DNA of 64,000 nucleotides from NCBI RefSeq assembly GCF_030552475.1, contig NZ_JAUPED010000005.1:62001-126000 (forward strand), in the 5' to 3' direction. The translations under genes and the position numbers were made by a program. The first letter of the stretch is position 1, and every line of letters starts with the position of its first letter. This DNA is from Mariniflexile sp. AS56. GTDB taxonomy: Bacteria > Bacteroidota > Bacteroidia > Flavobacteriales > Flavobacteriaceae. Below, one piece after another: positions 51,918-61,485 of this stretch. Below the pieces are notes generated by a model. That model was not told where the DNA came from. It searched no databases and saw only the letters and a program-made list of their open reading frames with translations.

Positions 51918-53825
51918 ATGGCACAAGTAAAAGTTTATAGTCTATTTACAGACTTCGATATTAGCCTTTTTAAAGCAGGTAAACACTATAGGCTTTATGA
52001 AAAATTTGGGTCTCATCTAACAACTGTTGATGGTATTGAAGGCACTTACTTTGCTGTTTGGGCTCCTAGCGCAAAACAAGTTTCTGTAATTGGCGATTTT
52101 AACTATTGGGCCGAAGGCGAACACCAATTAAACGTTCGTTGGGATAGCAGTGGTATTTGGGAAGGCTTTATTCCACTTGTGGGTAAAGGAAACATCTACA
52201 AATACAAAATTGAAAGCCACAACAACGGTATAAAAACGGAAAAAGCAGATCCATACGCACGTCGTTGCGAACACCCACCAAAAACGGCTTCCGTTATTTG
52301 GGAAGATTCATATAGATGGAAAGATACCGATTGGATGAAAAAGCGTAAAAAGAACAACGCTTTAGACGCTCCATACTCGGTGTACGAAGTCCATTTAGGA
52401 TCTTGGAAACGCCATATCGAAGAAGACCGATTTTTGTCTTATTACGAATTGGCAGACGACTTGGTTACCTACGTAAAAGACATGAATTTTACTCACGTAG
52501 AACTCATGCCTATTATGGAATACCCTTACGACCCTTCGTGGGGTTACCAACTTACAGGTTATTTTGCTCCATCGTCTCGTTTTGGATACCCAGAAGAGTT
52601 TAAATATTTAGTCGATAAATTACACCAAAACGATATTGGTATTATTTTAGACTGGGTCCCTTCTCATTTTCCAGAAGATGCACATGGCTTAGGCTTTTTT
52701 GATGGTTCTAGTTTATACGAACACCCAGACAAGCGCAAAGGTTACCACCAAGATTGGAAAAGTTTGATTTTCAACTACGAAAGAAACGAAGTTAAATCCT
52801 TTTTAATAAGTAATGCTGCCTTTTGGATGGATCAATACCATGCAGATGCATTGCGTGTTGATGCCGTGGCCTCCATGTTATTTCTAGATTATTCTAGAGA
52901 AGACGGCGAATGGGAACCAAACATTTACGGCGGTCGAGAAAACTTAGCTGCGATAGAATTTCTTAAAGAATTAAATCAAGAAATTTACGCATCATTTCCA
53001 GACACACAAACCATTGCTGAAGAGTCTACCGCATTTCCAGGTGTTTCTAAACCCGTATTTTTAGGCGGTTTAGGATTTGGAATGAAATGGATGATGGGGT
53101 GGATGCACGATACATTGGACTATTTTAGTAAAGATCCAATATATAGAAAATACCACCAAAACGATATAACCTTTAGTTTAGCCTATGTGTTTTCAGAGAA
53201 TTTTATGTTACCACTATCGCACGATGAAGTGGTTTATGGTAAAAACTCCATACTAGGTAGAATGCCGGGTGATGAATGGCAACGTTTTGCAAACCTGCGT
53301 CTTCTATACGGCTATATGTTTACGCATCCTGGTACTAAATTACTGTTTATGGGTGGTGAATTTGCACAATATAACGAATGGAATTTTGAAGAAAGTTTGG
53401 ATTGGAATTTACTAGAATATGAACCACACAAAAGCTTTCAGCAGTATTTCAAAGCACTAAACGGGTTCTATAAATCAACTCCTGCCCTATTTGAAAAAGG
53501 ATTTTCAGGAGAAGGTTTCGAATGGATTAGTTATGATGATCATGAAAATTGTGTGATCTCATACATAAGAAAAGGGAAAGTAGCAGAAGACAATGTGATT
53601 GTAGTTTGCAATTTAACGCCCGATACTAGAGATAAATATAAAATAGGAGTGCCTGTAAAAGGAAAACTTATAGAGGTATTTAATAGTGATTCTAAAGAAT
53701 TTGGAGGTAGTAATATTTCCAACAAAAAAGAAATAACTATTAAAAAACAACCTTGGAACGGTAAAGATTTTTCAGCAGAAATTACGTTACCACCATTGGC
53801 TGTCACTATTTTTAAATTTAAATAA
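51918..53825 (+). CDS. glgB: 1,4-alpha-glucan branching enzyme
   Basis: A 635-residue GH13 branching enzyme that makes alpha-1,6 links in glycogen. N-terminal CBM48 region (about 30-110, YFAVWAPSAKQVSVIGDFN), then the barrel with ELMPIMEYPYDPSWGYQ, catalytic Asp in DALRVDAVASML, catalytic Glu in TIAEESTAFPGV and the third acid in LPLSHDEVVYG. A C-terminal all-beta domain ends it. A hairpin terminator follows the stop. Confidence 0.96.
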   Translation: MAQVKVYSLFTDFDISLFKAGKHYRLYEKFGSHLTTVDGIEGTYFAVWAPSAKQVSVIGDFNYWAEGEHQLNVRWDSSGIWEGFIPLVGKGNIYKYKIESHNNGIKTEKADPYARRCEHPPKTASVIWEDSYRWKDTDWMKKRKKNNALDAPYSVYEVHLGSWKRHIEEDRFLSYYELADDLVTYVKDMNFTHVELMPIMEYPYDPSWGYQLTGYFAPSSRFGYPEEFKYLVDKLHQNDIGIILDWVPSHFPEDAHGLGFFDGSSLYEHPDKRKGYHQDWKSLIFNYERNEVKSFLISNAAFWMDQYHADALRVDAVASMLFLDYSREDGEWEPNIYGGRENLAAIEFLKELNQEIYASFPDTQTIAEESTAFPGVSKPVFLGGLGFGMKWMMGWMHDTLDYFSKDPIYRKYHQNDITFSLAYVFSENFMLPLSHDEVVYGKNSILGRMPGDEWQRFANLRLLYGYMFTHPGTKLLFMGGEFAQYNEWNFEESLDWNLLEYEPHKSFQQYFKALNGFYKSTPALFEKGFSGEGFEWISYDDHENCVISYIRKGKVAEDNVIVVCNLTPDTRDKYKIGVPVKGKLIEVFNSDSKEFGGSNISNKKEITIKKQPWNGKDFSAEITLPPLAVTIFKFK

Positions 53826-53851
53826 CACCACACATTAAGGTTTATTAAATG

Positions 53852-53897
53852 AACACTTGATAATATTACATTTTACGTAATATTTCAAGTGTTTTTT
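53852..53897 (+). terminator. terminator after glgB
   Basis: AACACTTGA and TCAAGTGTT arms (53852-53860, 53884-53892) with an inner ATATTAC/GTAATAT stem and a T-run. Confidence 0.9.
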
Positions 53898-53967
53898 AGT
53901 AATAACAAGGTATTTACATGCCTGAAATTTAGTATTTTCGCTTTAATTAAATAATAGCTTTAATTTT

Positions 53968-56370
53968 ATGATATTAAACACCGAATTAGAATATAAGGGA
54001 AACCTATTTCCTTCTAAAATAATTTCTTACCAAAAAAACCTAGACACTTTATCATTCACTGCTGAGAATAATGTCGTGCTTCAAATCACAGTACAACGAG
54101 ATAGTGTTTTAAGGTTTCGATATACAACGACTGGAGTTTTTGAAAAAGATTTCTCATATGCCATTACAAAATATGCCAGTAGAGGGTATAATTTTCTAGA
54201 TGTAACCGAGGATACTGATAAATACATCATTACCACTTCAAAACTTATTTGCCATGTCTCTAAAGTCGACATGAGAACGGCACTTTACGATGCCAAAGAC
54301 AAAACCCTTATTTGTGAAGATGAATTAGGTTTTCATTGGGAAGAAAGTTATGAGTTTGGTGGCGATATTGTAAAAATGTCTAAAACATCTCAAGAAGGTG
54401 AAAGTTATTACGGTTTAGGTGATAAACCCGTTGATAATAACCTGAAAGGAAAACGTTTTGAAAACTGGGTAACAGATTCTTACGCATACGGAAAAAACAC
54501 AGACCCTATTTATAAAGCCATTCCGTTTTATACAGGTCTACACCATAAAAAATCATACGGAATCTTTTTTGACAATACCTTCCGTACCTTTTTCGACTTT
54601 TGTAGCGAACGTAGAAACATCACTAGTTTTTGGGCACAAGGTGGCGAAATGAATTATTATTTCATTTACGGACCACAAATGACCGACGTTGTTTCTATTT
54701 ATACAGATTTAACAGGAAAACCACACGAATTACCTGCTTTATGGACTTTAGGATACCACCAATGTAAATGGAGTTACTACCCAGAATCTAAAGTAAAAGA
54801 AATTACCAGTAAGTTTAGAGAACTACAAATACCATGTGATGCCATTTATTTGGATATTGATTATATGGAAGGCTTTAGATGCTTTACATGGAGTAAGGAA
54901 CACTTCCCAGACCCTAAAAGAATGGTAAAAGAACTGGCTGATGATGGGTTTAAAACCATCGTAATTATCGATCCAGGTATTAAAATCGATAAAGAGTATT
55001 CGGTTTACCAAGAAGGTATGGATAAAGATTATTTCTGTAAACGTGCCGATGGTCCTTACATGAAAGGTAAAGTATGGCCTGGAGAGTGTTATTTCCCAGA
55101 CTTTACAAACCCAGAAGTTCGTGAATGGTGGTCCGATTTATTTAAGGAACTAGTTGAAGACATAGGTGTTAAAGGTGTGTGGAATGACATGAACGAACCT
55201 GCTGTTATGGATGTTCCTGGAAAAACCTTCCCAAATGATGTAAGACACGATTATGATGGCAACCAATGTAGTCATAGAAAAGCACACAACGTTTACGGTA
55301 TGCAAATGGCTCGCGCTACGTACCAAGGACTTAAAAAATTCGCATATCCAAAAAGACCTTTTGTAATTACAAGAGCGGCTTATTCTGGTACACAACGTTA
55401 TACGTCTAGTTGGACGGGTGATAACGTGGCAAGTTGGGAACATTTAACCATTGCCAACATTCAAGCACAACGTATGTGTATGTCTGGATTTTCATTTATT
55501 GGGTCTGATATTGGTGGTTTTGCTGAACAACCAAATGGCGAATTATACGCACGTTGGATTCAGTTAGGTATTTTCCACCCGTTCTGTAGAACACACTCTT
55601 CTGGAGACCACGGTGATCAAGAACCTTGGGCTTTTGGAACTAACATTACGAACATTGTCCGAAAGTTTATCGAAATTAGATACGAATTATTACCATACTT
55701 ATACACCGCATTTTGGAGATACGCTAATGAAGGTGTGCCTATATTAAAATCGCTTGTATTATTTGATCAAGCTGATGCACATACCCACTATAGAAACGAT
55801 GAGTTTATTTGTGGTGAAAAAATATTAGCTTGCCCTATTACAGAACCAAACGCTAAAGGAAGACGTATGTATTTCCCTGTTGGAAATTGGTACAGTATCT
55901 GGGATGATGAAGTATTTGAAGGAGGTCAAGAACTTTGGGTTGATGCTGATTTAGACAGCATGCCTATCTTTATTAAAGAAGGTTCTATCATACCTAAATA
56001 CCCTATCCAACAATATGTAGGTGAGAAAAAGATTGAAGAGCTTATACTGGATGTTTATTACAAACATGGGGAAGATACTTCACAAGTTTTTGAAGATGCT
56101 CATGATGGGTATGATTACATTAAAGGGAGATACAGCCTTAGAGACTTTAAACTAGTTGGTAAGAAAAACAGCGTTATAATTCAGCAGTTTAAATCTGGTA
56201 AATACATAACGCCTTATGACACTTTAAAAATTAGATTCCACGGCTTACCATTTAGAATCTCTAAACTTAAAATTGATAATGAAGAGGTTATTTTTGAAGA
56301 TGTAAAACTGGATGGTGAAAACACCATTGTTGTTAGTAAAGAATTTACAGAGCTTCATGTTATAGCATAA
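53968..56370 (+). CDS. GH31 alpha-glucosidase
   Basis: An 800-residue family 31 glycoside hydrolase acting on alpha-glucosidic bonds of malto-oligosaccharides or glycogen fragments. The catalytic nucleophile lies in KGVWNDMNEPAVMD (about residue 410), the acid/base in SSWTGDNVASWEH, and the substrate loop in SFIGSDIGGFAEQPNG. An N-terminal beta domain and C-terminal beta domains frame the barrel. No signal peptide, so it is cytosolic. It follows the glg operon after a terminator; its 3' end has a bidirectional terminator inside the convergent gene. Confidence 0.92.
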   Translation: MILNTELEYKGNLFPSKIISYQKNLDTLSFTAENNVVLQITVQRDSVLRFRYTTTGVFEKDFSYAITKYASRGYNFLDVTEDTDKYIITTSKLICHVSKVDMRTALYDAKDKTLICEDELGFHWEESYEFGGDIVKMSKTSQEGESYYGLGDKPVDNNLKGKRFENWVTDSYAYGKNTDPIYKAIPFYTGLHHKKSYGIFFDNTFRTFFDFCSERRNITSFWAQGGEMNYYFIYGPQMTDVVSIYTDLTGKPHELPALWTLGYHQCKWSYYPESKVKEITSKFRELQIPCDAIYLDIDYMEGFRCFTWSKEHFPDPKRMVKELADDGFKTIVIIDPGIKIDKEYSVYQEGMDKDYFCKRADGPYMKGKVWPGECYFPDFTNPEVREWWSDLFKELVEDIGVKGVWNDMNEPAVMDVPGKTFPNDVRHDYDGNQCSHRKAHNVYGMQMARATYQGLKKFAYPKRPFVITRAAYSGTQRYTSSWTGDNVASWEHLTIANIQAQRMCMSGFSFIGSDIGGFAEQPNGELYARWIQLGIFHPFCRTHSSGDHGDQEPWAFGTNITNIVRKFIEIRYELLPYLYTAFWRYANEGVPILKSLVLFDQADAHTHYRNDEFICGEKILACPITEPNAKGRRMYFPVGNWYSIWDDEVFEGGQELWVDADLDSMPIFIKEGSIIPKYPIQQYVGEKKIEELILDVYYKHGEDTSQVFEDAHDGYDYIKGRYSLRDFKLVGKKNSVIIQQFKSGKYITPYDTLKIRFHGLPFRISKLKIDNEEVIFEDVKLDGENTIVVSKEFTELHVIA

Positions 56371-56375
56371 ACGCT

Positions 56376-58217
56376 TTAAACATCCTGCTTAATTTTACTA
56401 GAAAAAGGCTTTCCAAGATATACTAATTGGAAGCCTTTTTCTATTTTATTCATAGCCTTATTGTTAGAAGAGATAATCTCTAAAACACCTGCTTTATCTT
56501 TTACTAATAAAGGAATAATCTCGGAATCGTTATTAGAAATTTCAATTAACTCTTCATAATGTGCGCGATCATTCAATTCAATTTCATGAATTTTAGGGTT
56601 ATTTCTAGCCACTTCCGTAAGTGAAAAATAACCATCGGTAAGCGAAAATAAGCCTTCCTTCGGAGTTTTCTCTGGGTTTTGCATTTCTTCAATACTAATC
56701 AAACGAAAAGTACCACTTTCACCAAACTGACTCGAAAATTTATTAATAGCATATTGGTTAATATCAGCACTCCCTGTCATAGCCATTAAAAAGCCAACAT
56801 CATTAAGTTCTATATTATCTGCTAGATTATCCGAATATATATCCGTATCCATAGCTTCAAGTCCCGCTTTTAAAGCCAATTTAATATTCGTTTGATTGCT
56901 ATCAATTAAAACCACATGCCTGCCATTTTCCTCTAAATACTGCGCTATCAATCTTGAAAAATGAGACGCACCAACAATTAAAATACCTTCAGAACGCTTT
57001 AAAAAAACGCCTATTAATTTAGCAAAGGGTCTCGCCGTAGTTGCATTCAATAAAACGGTACCCAACACAATCATGAATACAAGTGGTGTAATATATTCCG
57101 CATCAACAATCCCATTTTTAGAAAGCTTTAAGCCAAATAAAGAAGCAATACCTGCAGCCACAATTCCCCGAGGTCCTACCCAACTAATAAACACCTTTTC
57201 ATTAAATTTTAAAGACGATTTAAAGGTACTAACAAATACACCAACCGGTCTAATTAAAAACACCACAACAGCAAATAGCATCACCGAGTTCCAATTATAA
57301 ACCAGTAAAAGGTCTTCAATATTAATATTAGCGGCTAGCAGAATAAATAAAATAGATATCAGTAGCACGCTTAACGATTCTTTAAAATAAAGAAGTTCTT
57401 TTAAATAAGGCGATTTCGAGTTTCCTAGCACCATTCCCATAACAACAACCGCCAATAATCCAGACTCGTGTGCAAAAGCGTCAGACAATACAAAGACACC
57501 TAAAACAGTAGCCAATGCGAACACATTTAGCAGATAGTGAGGAATTAATTTTTTATTTATAGAAAAATTCAAGGCATGAGCAAAGGTAAATCCGAAGGTC
57601 GAACCAAATAATACAATTTTACCAAACTCAATTAAAGCTGTTTTGGTAAACGCACCACCGCCACCAACGCTAATAAACTCGAATACAAGAACCGCTACTA
57701 AGGCACCAATAGGGTCTATTAAGATACCCTCCCACTTCAATACGGCAGATACATCCTTTTTCAAGGGAATGTTCCTTAAAATGGGTGTAATCACTGTTGG
57801 TCCGGTTACTATAATTAAGGCTGAAAATAGATAAGATATTTCCCAGGTTAAGTGAAAAATATAATGAGCAGCAATCGCCGCACCAAAAAAGGTAGCCAAC
57901 GAGCCTAGAGTAATTAATTTAGAAATAATAGGGCCCACATTTTTAATCTCACTCAATCGTAAGGTTAAACCACCTTCAAATAAAATGATACTTATGGCTA
58001 AAGACACAAAATAAAATAAACTTTCTCCCGGAAAAAGGCCTTCTTCACCATTCCAAATAGGTTCAATCCATTTGGTACCATCTTCCGAAATAAATTCTGA
58101 AACGGGCCCCACTAACAACCCAATTAAGATTAATGGCAAAATGGCTGGAATTTTAAACTTCCATGCAACCCACTGTGCTAAAATCCCTAAAATTATAATT
58201 CCTGCTAATTCTATCAT
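56376..58217 (-). CDS. CPA1-type cation:proton antiporter with RCK domain
   Basis: A 613-residue membrane protein: about 12 TM helices over residues 1-390 (helix with TFGFTFAHALN, GPRGIVAAGIA motif), then an RCK/TrkA-N Rossmann domain (about 405-520, GILIVGASHFSRLIAQYL) and a C-terminal region (about 540-613). The dinucleotide loop reads GASHFS, replacing the usual GxGxxG. This architecture suits Na+/H+ or K+/H+ antiporters gated by nucleotides. Cation choice is unknown. Its last codons contain a hairpin (56402-56440) that acts as terminator for the convergent GH31 gene. Confidence 0.88.
   Translation of the reverse strand: MIELAGIIILGILAQWVAWKFKIPAILPLILIGLLVGPVSEFISEDGTKWIEPIWNGEEGLFPGESLFYFVSLAISIILFEGGLTLRLSEIKNVGPIISKLITLGSLATFFGAAIAAHYIFHLTWEISYLFSALIIVTGPTVITPILRNIPLKKDVSAVLKWEGILIDPIGALVAVLVFEFISVGGGGAFTKTALIEFGKIVLFGSTFGFTFAHALNFSINKKLIPHYLLNVFALATVLGVFVLSDAFAHESGLLAVVVMGMVLGNSKSPYLKELLYFKESLSVLLISILFILLAANINIEDLLLVYNWNSVMLFAVVVFLIRPVGVFVSTFKSSLKFNEKVFISWVGPRGIVAAGIASLFGLKLSKNGIVDAEYITPLVFMIVLGTVLLNATTARPFAKLIGVFLKRSEGILIVGASHFSRLIAQYLEENGRHVVLIDSNQTNIKLALKAGLEAMDTDIYSDNLADNIELNDVGFLMAMTGSADINQYAINKFSSQFGESGTFRLISIEEMQNPEKTPKEGLFSLTDGYFSLTEVARNNPKIHEIELNDRAHYEELIEISNNDSEIIPLLVKDKAGVLEIISSNNKAMNKIEKGFQLVYLGKPFSSKIKQDV
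56402..56446 (+). terminator. terminator of GH31 gene inside convergent antiporter gene
   Basis: AAAAAGGCTTTCCAA (56402-56416) pairs with TTGGAAGCCTTTTT (56427-56440), one bulged T. A T-rich tail follows on the plus strand. The structure lies in the last 20 codons of the antiporter gene. Confidence 0.75.
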
Positions 58218-58408
58218 AAATTCGAATTTGTTATAAAAGCCTAATTTAAATAAAAACGGGGTATTTCCTAACTTTATATGCTCCGGATCTTAAATTTTTA
58301 TGGGTGAAATCACTATAAACAGTCCTTTTTTTCCTAATTTTTTTTAATAATTGTCTGATTTTTTTAAAAAATGTTATCTTTCAACTTTTAGAAACAAATT
58401 ACACAAAA

Positions 58409-59257
58409 GTGTCTTTAAAACCATTTAACAGTATTGGAATTGGTGTGGCGTTTTCGCCCAACTTGAAAGCAAACCTATTTGAAGCTGCTAGACTTGCCCT
58501 TTTTTTTGATTCGAAATTATTTTTAATTCATGTGGGTACAGCTTCAGAAGATAAGGTAAAAGCCCTTAAAATAATTTTATCTTCTTTTAAAAAAGATAAT
58601 CTAAATTTTGAAGTTGTTTTTAAACTAGGGAAACCAGAAGATGTTATTTTAAATGCCACAGAAGAACATAACATAGACTTGTTAATTTTAGGAGCTGTTC
58701 AACGCGAACGCTTTATTAAATATTATGTGGGCTCTATTGCTAGAAAAATAACAAGAAAAGCAAAGTGTTCTATTTTATTGTTGGTAAAACCGTCTGTTGA
58801 ACGCGTGCGTTGCCAACACATTGTTGTAAATGGCTTGGAAGACCCTAAAACTCAACAAACCATCGCATCGGCTTTTTATGTTGCTAAAAAATTACACGCC
58901 GAAAAAATAACGGTAGTAGAAGAAATAAAACAAGACCAAATTAAGATAAAAGTGGACGACGATGCATCATTACGTCGCGCCAATATTGCAAAAGAACGTA
59001 TTAAACTTAGAGAAGATTCTAGAATAAAAGATATAATTAAAGATATCCCGCAAGAGTATACCGAAAATATTGTTGTAAAAACACAGCCCATTTTTGGTAA
59101 ACAAGGCTATTCTATTGGCCATTATGCCCAAATTTCTCGTGCCGATTTATTGGTAATGAATGCCCCAAGTAAAATGACTTTTTGGGACCGTTTGTTTCCT
59201 CATGATATCGAACATATTTTAACCGAATTACCAACCGATGTATTAATCCTTCAATGA
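58409..59257 (+). CDS. universal stress protein, two Usp domains, GTG start
   Basis: A 282-residue protein with two Usp folds: residues 1-130 (SIGIGVAFSPNLKANLFEA, DLLILGAVQRERFIKYYVGS, KCSILLLVKP) and 135-282 (HIVVNGLEDPKTQQTIASAF, ADLLVMNAPSKM, LPTDVLILQ). The start is GTG at 58409; no ATG is near. The stop overlaps the start of the SulP gene (ATGA), so they are translationally coupled. Usp proteins beside transporters often act as regulators; here it may control the anion transporter. Confidence 0.88.
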   Translation: MSLKPFNSIGIGVAFSPNLKANLFEAARLALFFDSKLFLIHVGTASEDKVKALKIILSSFKKDNLNFEVVFKLGKPEDVILNATEEHNIDLLILGAVQRERFIKYYVGSIARKITRKAKCSILLLVKPSVERVRCQHIVVNGLEDPKTQQTIASAFYVAKKLHAEKITVVEEIKQDQIKIKVDDDASLRRANIAKERIKLREDSRIKDIIKDIPQEYTENIVVKTQPIFGKQGYSIGHYAQISRADLLVMNAPSKMTFWDRLFPHDIEHILTELPTDVLILQ

Positions 59258-61458
59258 GCCCTAAAAAAAATAACTTAAAAGATTTTTTTAGATCCATACC
59301 CAAAAACATATTTTCTGGTTTTGTGGTGAGTCTTATTGCCTTACCCTTAGGTTTAGGTTTGGCTATGGCTAGTGATGCCCCACCAATTTCGGGCATTATA
59401 ACAGCCATTGTAGGTGGTATTATCGTAGCTCTTTTTGGAGGTAGTCACGTCACCATTACAGGTCCTGGAAATGGTATGGTAGGCGTTCTTTTAGTCGCTA
59501 TTACAACCTTAGGCCTAGAAAGTGCTTACGCTGCCATTATATGCTCTGGTGTATTAATCGTGCTTCTTGGTGTTTTTAGAATGGGAAAATTATCCGATTT
59601 TTTTCCATCATCTGCCATACAAGGTATGCTTGCAGCTATCGGACTTATCATTCTCGGGAAGCAGTTTCACATCATGTTTGCTCATAAAATTAAACGAGAA
59701 GATACGCTCGACTATCTTTTTGAAATTCCAGTAACCATAAACGATGCTTTACATTATAAAAATGAAGGACTTATTTACGCCGCATTAGCAGGTGTTTTAG
59801 GTTTGGCTATTATGATGTTTTACTCTAAAGTTAGAAACAAATATTTGCAGCTTATCCCCGCCCCTATGTGGATTGTTATTTTGTCTATAGGCTTTAGTTA
59901 CTATTTTGAATTGGTGCTGCATCAAGAAAATCCCATTGCAAAACAATACATGATTTCTGGAATTCCTAGCATTCAAAATATCATAGAAGATATTCATTTA
60001 CCTAATTTTTCACGTATTGGTAGCCTTCCTTTTTGGGGAAGCGTATTTGCCATTACCCTGATAGCAAGTATTGAGTCGCTATTAAGTATTAAAGCGGTTG
60101 ATAAGTTGGATACTGAAAAAAGACGTTCGAACGTAAACAAAGACCTGAAGGCCTTAGGTCTTGCCACCGTTGTGAGTGGATTTTTAGGCGGTCTTAATGT
60201 GGTTACCGTTATTGCGCGTAGTTCGGTTAACGTAAATAATGGTGCTAGCAACCGGTCTTCCAACTTTTTTCATGCCACATTTTTGGTCTTATTCATCGTT
60301 TTGTTCAGCACCCAATTAACCCGAATACCGCTAACAGCACTTATGGCTATCTTAGTATTTACAGGTTATAAATTGGCATCGCCCAATGTGATAAGAAAAA
60401 TATTTTTTATAGGAAAAGAACAGCTCATCATCTTTTTTATAACGCTTCTAGTCACCCTAAAAGTAGGTTTAATAACAGGTATTTTAGCTGGTGTTTTTGC
60501 CACACTTATTATTCATATCATCGTAAATAAAAACATTTCGTTGTTTGCCAGAAACGTATTAAAACCCAATGTTTTAATGTATCACGAAAGCGAAGGGCAA
60601 CACAATTATTATATAAGTGTTAAGCATTTTTGTAGTTTTTTAAATTATTATAAACTGAAAGACAAACTAGATGCTGTTCCAGAAAATCAAGATGTTATTG
60701 TCGATTTTTCGTTATGTAGTTTTGTAGATGATACGGTGATGGAAAACATAAACCGCTATCAAGAATTGTTCAAAAAACGTGGTGGCCATTTCGATGTTAT
60801 TGGCTTAGATATGCACGATACAGACTCTAAACACCCATTTGCATTAAGACGCCTACTTCCGGTGCCAAAAATCATTAAAAACAACCTAACACGTCGCCAG
60901 ACCAACATGGAAAGTTTAGCGCATGATTATGCATTAAGCTACCATCCTAAAAATCAAAACGACACCGATTTTTTAAATAACTTCTTGTTTTTCAACACTA
61001 AAAACATCGATCATATCTACAATGTTTTAACCTATAAAAAGAAGGCTATCTCTTTGTTTGATATTGAATTTTCTGAAGGTGAATTTATTGCTAAAGAGGT
61101 GATTAGAACCACGATGCTTCATATCAATTTAAAAAAATCTATTCCTGAATTTACATTAGATCGTGAAGGGTTTTTAGAAAAAGTATATGCCTTTGCTGGG
61201 TTTAAAGATATTCCTATTCAAAACCACAGTGATTTCTCAGAAAGATTTTATTTGTTAGGTGATAATGAAGCTGAAATAACGCGTTTTTTCACAGATGAAA
61301 TCACTCACTTTTTTGAAAGCAACCCTTACTACCACGTCGAATCTAATGGCGAAAGTTTACTCGTATTCGGCAAAGAGCGTTTGGCGAGTATTAAAGAAAT
61401 AAAAGCACTTTTCGACTTCGGAAAGCGTTTAAACGAAGTGGTTTCTAAAGAGAGTTGA
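59254..61458 (+). CDS. SulP/SLC26 anion transporter with STAS and extra C-terminal domain
   Basis: A 734-residue inner-membrane anion transporter. Residues about 10-440 are the SulP transmembrane core (FSGFVVSLIALPLGLGLAMA, ITGPGNGMVGVLL). A STAS-like domain lies at about 470-530 (DVIVDFSLCSFVDDTVMENI). Then comes an unusual tail (about 545-734) with FYLLGDNEAEITRFFTDEIT and VESNGESLLVFGKERL, like the DUF3137 type. Known SulP proteins are about 500-600 residues, so the tail is an addition. Substrate could be bicarbonate or sulfate. It overlaps the Usp gene by 4 bp. Confidence 0.85.
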   Translation: MSPKKNNLKDFFRSIPKNIFSGFVVSLIALPLGLGLAMASDAPPISGIITAIVGGIIVALFGGSHVTITGPGNGMVGVLLVAITTLGLESAYAAIICSGVLIVLLGVFRMGKLSDFFPSSAIQGMLAAIGLIILGKQFHIMFAHKIKREDTLDYLFEIPVTINDALHYKNEGLIYAALAGVLGLAIMMFYSKVRNKYLQLIPAPMWIVILSIGFSYYFELVLHQENPIAKQYMISGIPSIQNIIEDIHLPNFSRIGSLPFWGSVFAITLIASIESLLSIKAVDKLDTEKRRSNVNKDLKALGLATVVSGFLGGLNVVTVIARSSVNVNNGASNRSSNFFHATFLVLFIVLFSTQLTRIPLTALMAILVFTGYKLASPNVIRKIFFIGKEQLIIFFITLLVTLKVGLITGILAGVFATLIIHIIVNKNISLFARNVLKPNVLMYHESEGQHNYYISVKHFCSFLNYYKLKDKLDAVPENQDVIVDFSLCSFVDDTVMENINRYQELFKKRGGHFDVIGLDMHDTDSKHPFALRRLLPVPKIIKNNLTRRQTNMESLAHDYALSYHPKNQNDTDFLNNFLFFNTKNIDHIYNVLTYKKKAISLFDIEFSEGEFIAKEVIRTTMLHINLKKSIPEFTLDREGFLEKVYAFAGFKDIPIQNHSDFSERFYLLGDNEAEITRFFTDEITHFFESNPYYHVESNGESLLVFGKERLASIKEIKALFDFGKRLNEVVSKES

Positions 61459-61485
61459 ACCTTAATTTCCTAATAAATGCAGAAA

